A program made the translations under genes and the position numbers. The notes under the pieces were generated by a model. The model saw only the letters and a program-made list of their open reading frames with translations, made no database searches and was not told the DNA's origin. A stretch of DNA of 5,731 nt from an uncultured Legionellaceae bacterium (lineage in GTDB: Bacteria > Pseudomonadota > Gammaproteobacteria > Legionellales > Legionellaceae). Below, piece after piece: positions 5,240-5,731 of this stretch (its first letter is position 1; the number at the start of each line of letters is the position of its first letter). Where the stretch lies: assembly GCA_903887975.1 (NCBI GenBank), contig CAISSD010000250.1:1-5731 (forward strand), given 5' to 3'.

Positions 5240-5731
5240 GTGCTGTTGTTTCTCCACCATATGACGCGTTAGATACATGGCTTGTAAAAATACAAACACC
5301 AGTGTAAATCCTGCGCCACCAAAAAGTTTAAAATTAACCCAAAAGTCGGTGTCATAATAATAGGCAACATAAAGATTCATGAGCCCCATCAGAACAAAAA
5401 AAATCGCCCAAGCATGGTTTAGTCGGTACCAGATTTTATTGGGAAGCTCGATGTTGCCGTCCATCATTTTTTGAATTAACGGTTTTTCACCAATAAAGCT
5501 TGATCCCAAAAAGACCAATGAGGATAACCAATAAATACCCGTTGGTTTCCATTTGATGAACCAGGGATTATGAAAAAACAAAGTCGCTCCACCCAAGCTT
5601 AAAATAAGCCCTAAACTGATGAGGTGCATTTTTTCGTAGCGTTCGGTTTTAATTCGATTAAAAACGACTTGAATGATGGATGCCACCATGGCAACGGCCG
5701 TAGCCGTGTAAATATCAAAAGCTTTGTAGCA
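5237..5731 (-). CDS. yciB: YciB (IspZ/IspA-type) inner-membrane septation protein, 5' end cut by window
   Basis: The reading frame stays open to the right edge of the window, so the ATG at 5689 is internal. The residues before it, CYKAFDIYTATAVA, match the start of YciB (E. coli FYKIYDIYAATA). About 164 residues are visible and roughly 15 N-terminal ones lie outside, against 179 in E. coli. Family landmarks: TLFFHNPWFIKWKPT, EKPLIQKMM, LPNKIWYRLNHAWAIFF, WVNFKLFG and the C-terminal LTRHM. Four to five membrane segments are visible. YciB is an inner-membrane protein; it was named for a septation defect in Shigella and is linked to cell-envelope synthesis and division proteins. Its stop lies within the Shine-Dalgarno of the following response regulator, so the two are very likely co-transcribed; the operon promoter lies to the right of this window. 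Identification is firm. Confidence 0.93.
   Translation of the reverse strand, partial: CYKAFDIYTATAVAMVASIIQVVFNRIKTERYEKMHLISLGLILSLGGATLFFHNPWFIKWKPTGIYWLSSLVFLGSSFIGEKPLIQKMMDGNIELPNKIWYRLNHAWAIFFVLMGLMNLYVAYYYDTDFWVNFKLFGGAGFTLVFVFLQAMYLTRHMVEKQQH

Overview
The window looks like chromosomal DNA of an AT-leaning gammaproteobacterium. The YciB and QseB/PmrA-type proteins read as gammaproteobacterial. The exported protein at the left has an N-terminal domain and cysteine-bearing propeller repeats of a style I associate with Legionella and its relatives (Legionellales). That order-level placement is an inference from protein style, not from a search.

Layout. Positions 1-60 hold a GC-rich palindromic intergenic repeat. 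A candidate promoter and a triple-ATG start follow, then one plus-strand gene (154-1974) for a Sec-exported protein with about eight propeller-type repeats. Everything to the right is on the minus strand. The convergent gap 1975-2237 holds two hairpin regions behind the plus-strand gene and a clear intrinsic terminator for the minus-strand unit. That unit is a two-gene operon: an unrecognised 143-residue protein (2931-3362), then a VUT/YhhQ-family membrane transporter (2238-2918). A short intergenic region (3363-3485) carries a good sigma70-like promoter for this pair and a weak terminator for the next unit. The next unit, read right to left, is yciB (5' end outside the window), a QseB/PmrA-family response regulator, and a short-loop sensor histidine kinase. 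These three are tightly packed: the yciB stop lies inside the regulator's Shine-Dalgarno sequence, and regulator and kinase overlap by ATGA.

How the genes work together. The kinase and regulator form a complete two-component system with every catalytic motif in place. It is probably co-transcribed with the membrane septation-type protein YciB. The transporter pair is a separate transcription unit with translational coupling. The exported repeat protein stands alone.

No CRISPR array, transposase, tRNA or rRNA is visible. I found no convincing new multi-gene system. The most unusual items are the repeat protein with one C-x4-C pair per repeat, the VUT transporter that has lost two acidic residues typical of the family, the QseB-like regulator paired with a PmrB-sized kinase, and the competing hairpins after the first gene.
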